Under the pieces are notes generated by a model. It saw only the letters and a program-made list of their open reading frames with translations, did not search any database and had not been told where the DNA came from. From NCBI GenBank assembly GCA_029259835.1, contig JAJDEL010000339.1, positions 1 through 8,973 of the forward strand: 8,973 nucleotides of DNA, given 5' to 3'. The first letter of the stretch is position 1. Each line of letters starts with the position of its first letter. Below, in pieces: positions 7,379 to 8,973 of the stretch. This DNA comes from Planctomicrobium sp. Lineage in GTDB: Bacteria > Planctomycetota > Planctomycetia > Planctomycetales > Planctomycetaceae. Position numbers and translations under genes: made by a program.

Positions 7379-7385
7379 CCTCCTT
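7379..7385 (-). promoter_or_regulatory. Shine-Dalgarno site of the Asp-rich gene
   Basis: AAGGAGG on the minus strand, 9 nt upstream of the ATG at 7369. It is one of the few canonical ribosome-binding sites in the window and decides the start of the Asp-rich protein. Confidence 0.8.
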
Positions 7386-7417
7386 TTCTCTGCTCTCTGC
7401 AAAACTTCAATTATTTC

Positions 7418-7441
7418 AGCTTTCTGGCATGCTGGAAAGCT
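7418..7441. promoter_or_regulatory. 24-nt palindrome upstream of the Asp-rich gene
   Basis: AGCTTTC-TG-GCATGC-TG-GAAAGCT reads as a dyad: the 7-bp arms and the GCATGC core are perfectly self-complementary, and the two intervening positions on each side are G/T wobbles. It is 48-72 nt upstream of the Asp-rich start codon. It could be an operator for a dimeric regulator or, in RNA, a leader hairpin. No known regulator site is recognised. Confidence 0.55.
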
Positions 7442-7684
7442 TGATCGCCAAATCAAATCGCATGCTCATAGCGGGTCGATAATGGATTGAAAACTTGTTG
7501 TCAACCGCTTTTTTCTACTGAGCAACGTTTTCCTCGGAAGCGAGCGAGCAACTCTATAGCCAGAATTCTAACAGGGCCAGAAATTCACGAAAAATTCGCG
7601 GAATTGACCCGATTCGGCGTGGTTCTGAAGGAGGATGGTCTCTGAGTCTTGCAGGAGGGGAATTTCAACGGTAATTTCCTTGTT

Positions 7685-8902
7685 ATGAACACTCAAAAAA
7701 CAAGAAATCCGGACGACGATGACGTCGAAACGCTGGCCCACGACCTTTTGGGAGTCGATCTGAACGCCGCCGACGACGATGATGAGCCTTTGGAAGTCGA
7801 AGGACTGGGGCTGGACGACCTCGGCTTTGGTTTGCCAGACGAGGAAGAACCAGACGACGATTCGGACGCAGTCGAGTCTCAGGCGGACTCCACTGATGGC
7901 TCCAGCGAAGAAGATCCTCTGGCGTGGATTGTTTCCGCAGCAAAAAATCCTCCCAAGCCAGTGGAAGAGACAGTTTCCTCGACCGGTTTTGGTTCAGGAC
8001 TCGTCGAAGATGACGACGACTTCGGCAGCGGCTTTGATGACGAAGAGGAAACCGAAGAGGAGGAGGAGAGTGCTGTCGCCATTGAGGAGGAGTTAGAAGA
8101 AGTCTCAGAAAGCGCCGAAGACGTACAATCAGAACGGGATGCCTACTGGGACGCGTTGGATGAATTCGGCAGTGACAAACCAAAGTCGAAGTCGCGAACC
8201 TCAGAGCCGAAGAGAGAAAAATCTTCGCGCTCGAAGCCGCCTCAGCGCCGCAAGTCACAGTCAAAGGAGACTGTTGAAGAAGAAGTCGTTGTCGCTGCTG
8301 AAGAAGATGAAGTTGCAGAAAAGCCAAAGGCGAAGAAGAAGCGGCGTCCGAAAAAGCGGAAGCCAAAACCGAAACCTGCGGTTCAGGAAGCCGATGACGA
8401 CGATGGCTTCGGTATGGGGATTATTGAAGACGCTGCACCTATCGATGAATTTGAAGACGAGGAAGAATTCGAACAGGAAGAAGAGGAGTGGATTGAAGAC
8501 GAAGTGGAAGAAGTCGCCACTATTGAAGAGACAGCTGAAGACGACGACTTCGATGATGATGGCTTCGGTGCCGGACTCGGAGTGGGTGGTGAATCGGAAC
8601 GCGAAGCCAAGCCCAAAGCCCGACGTGCCCCCAGGCGCAAGAAAGTCAAACGCGAGGACAAGCCAGCGTCTGGGAATGATAAGAAGGAGCCAGCCAAGTC
8701 TGCAGCGAAGAAGTCCAAGAAGGACGACAAGCCAAAAAAATCTCGTGAGAAGAAAAAAGACCGCTACCCAAGCGTCCCGACATGGGAAGAAGCGATCTCA
8801 TTGCTGGATACAAAAAAACAAAAAGCCGGTTCGAGTTCCGGCTCAGGTCGTCGCGGAGGCGGTCAACGCCGTGGACGCAAACCACGGCAGCAGAAGGATT
8901 GA
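7685..8902 (+). CDS. alternating acidic/basic low-complexity protein
   Basis: A 405-aa protein, largely disordered by composition. Acidic blocks (1-160, 196-212, 236-288) alternate with Lys/Arg-rich blocks (163-195, 213-230, 305-360). A short FGxG-type module recurs next to Asp runs: LGFGLP 46-51, GFGSGL 101-106, DFGSGF 112-117, GFGMGI 241-246, GFGAGL 293-298. Two ordinary-looking islands stand out: ERDAYWDALDEFG (150-162) and YPSVPTWEEAISLL (361-374), followed by a basic Gly/Arg tail (RRGGGQRRGRKPR, 389-401) resembling RNA-binding RGG tails. From memory, planctomycete proteins with a YWDALE-like core and a terminal PTWEEAI motif form a conserved group of unknown function. There is no signal peptide, so it is probably cytoplasmic or nucleoid/ribosome associated. 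The start is uncertain: ATG 7685 is preferred; a TTG at 7649 with AAGGAGG 14 nt upstream would add 12 residues. An in-frame stop at 7643 limits it further upstream. Confidence 0.8.
   Translation: MNTQKTRNPDDDDVETLAHDLLGVDLNAADDDDEPLEVEGLGLDDLGFGLPDEEEPDDDSDAVESQADSTDGSSEEDPLAWIVSAAKNPPKPVEETVSSTGFGSGLVEDDDDFGSGFDDEEETEEEEESAVAIEEELEEVSESAEDVQSERDAYWDALDEFGSDKPKSKSRTSEPKREKSSRSKPPQRRKSQSKETVEEEVVVAAEEDEVAEKPKAKKKRRPKKRKPKPKPAVQEADDDDGFGMGIIEDAAPIDEFEDEEEFEQEEEEWIEDEVEEVATIEETAEDDDFDDDGFGAGLGVGGESEREAKPKARRAPRRKKVKREDKPASGNDKKEPAKSAAKKSKKDDKPKKSREKKKDRYPSVPTWEEAISLLDTKKQKAGSSSGSGRRGGGQRRGRKPRQQKD
7952..7992. repeat. codon-phased interrupted inverted repeat
   Basis: This 41-nt sequence is centred on 7972. 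Every base at first and second codon positions pairs with its mirror base (14 pairs), while every third codon position fails to pair. As a result the forward strand (residues 90-101) and the reverse strand both encode the same PKPVEETVSSTG peptide. As RNA it would be a poor hairpin, so a structural role is doubtful. Confidence 0.7.
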
Positions 8903-8973
8903 GAATTTCAGTTGAGCAAATGTGGTTTTGGCAACAGATCGCAAAAAGCTCAAAGATCAGCACATTTTACGAC

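Larger units (their letters stand above)
7370..7684. other. divergent intergenic region
   Basis: This 315-nt region lies between the Asp-rich gene (-) and the acidic/basic gene (+). It holds the Shine-Dalgarno site at 7379-7385, the 24-nt palindrome at 7418-7441, a T-run at 7509-7514, a small dyad AATTC-GCG-GAATT at 7593-7605, and AAGGAGG on the + strand at 7628-7634. It must contain promoters for both genes, but no convincing -35/-10 pair was found on either strand. Confidence 0.6.

Noticed and set aside
7370..7456. N-terminal extension of the Asp-rich protein by 29 residues to an ATG at 7456
   Set aside because: The internal ATG at 7369 has AAGGAGG at ideal spacing, and the extension covers a 24-nt palindrome that looks regulatory.
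7635..7688. 17-codon leader ORF (MVSESCRRG...) whose TGA overlaps the ATG at 7685 as ATGA
   Set aside because: The overlap is suggestive of coupling, but the AAGGAGG abuts its ATG with no spacer, so efficient initiation is unlikely. Kept only as a note.
7683..8366. 227-aa minus-strand frame across the acidic/basic gene
   Set aside because: Shadow frame: composition is the complement of GAA/GAC/AAG codons, rich in Ser/Arg/Leu, with no recognisable domain or start signal.

Overview
The window looks like a stretch of planctomycete chromosome. This is inferred from: a large isoleucyl-tRNA synthetase of the GVHHAWGR / MHKS-signature type; two adjacent beta-propeller genes, one starting with a Tat signal of the SRRSFL kind; very acidic low-complexity proteins; start sites that mostly lack a good Shine-Dalgarno sequence; and several short dispersed-repeat families of the kind I recall from planctomycete genomes. 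No species can be named from the sequence. There are no rRNA or tRNA genes, CRISPR arrays, integrases or transposases.

Layout. Positions 3-2248 (+) hold two tightly linked propeller genes. The first is a PQQ-repeat (BamB/dehydrogenase-like) protein whose 5' end lies outside the window. The second, 8 nt downstream, is a Tat-exported NHL-type propeller with a Cys-Cys-Asn-Pro motif. Positions 2335-6882 (-) hold ileS (1301 aa) and, 48 nt downstream of it, a small protein with a treble-clef-like zinc ribbon; the two may be cotranscribed. Positions 7040-7369 (-) encode a 109-aa protein whose last two thirds are almost entirely Asp. Diverging from it, 7685-8902 (+) encodes a 405-aa protein of alternating acidic and basic blocks, with repeated FGxG modules and a conserved-looking C-terminal PTWEEAI motif. 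The 315-nt divergent intergenic region contains a 24-nt near-perfect palindrome and a strong Shine-Dalgarno site for the Asp-rich gene.

The most notable observation is that ileS, an essential gene, has absorbed several dispersed repeats in frame: two 69-nt copies of one family (61/69 identical), a 74-nt double palindrome built from CCCCGGGTGA-type stems, and a 3 x 8-nt CACGGAGA element. A further GATTTAGG-type repeat lies in its 5' leader, and a Gly/Asp-rich insertion carries an internal direct repeat. All seem to fall in surface loops between conserved IleRS blocks. This helps explain why the protein is about 200-250 aa longer than usual.

The second notable point is the divergent pair of acidic genes. 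Both contain a DDD-F-G-x-G motif, and the larger gene contains a 41-nt inverted repeat in codon phase: all first and second codon positions pair and all third positions do not, so both strands encode the same 12-residue peptide.
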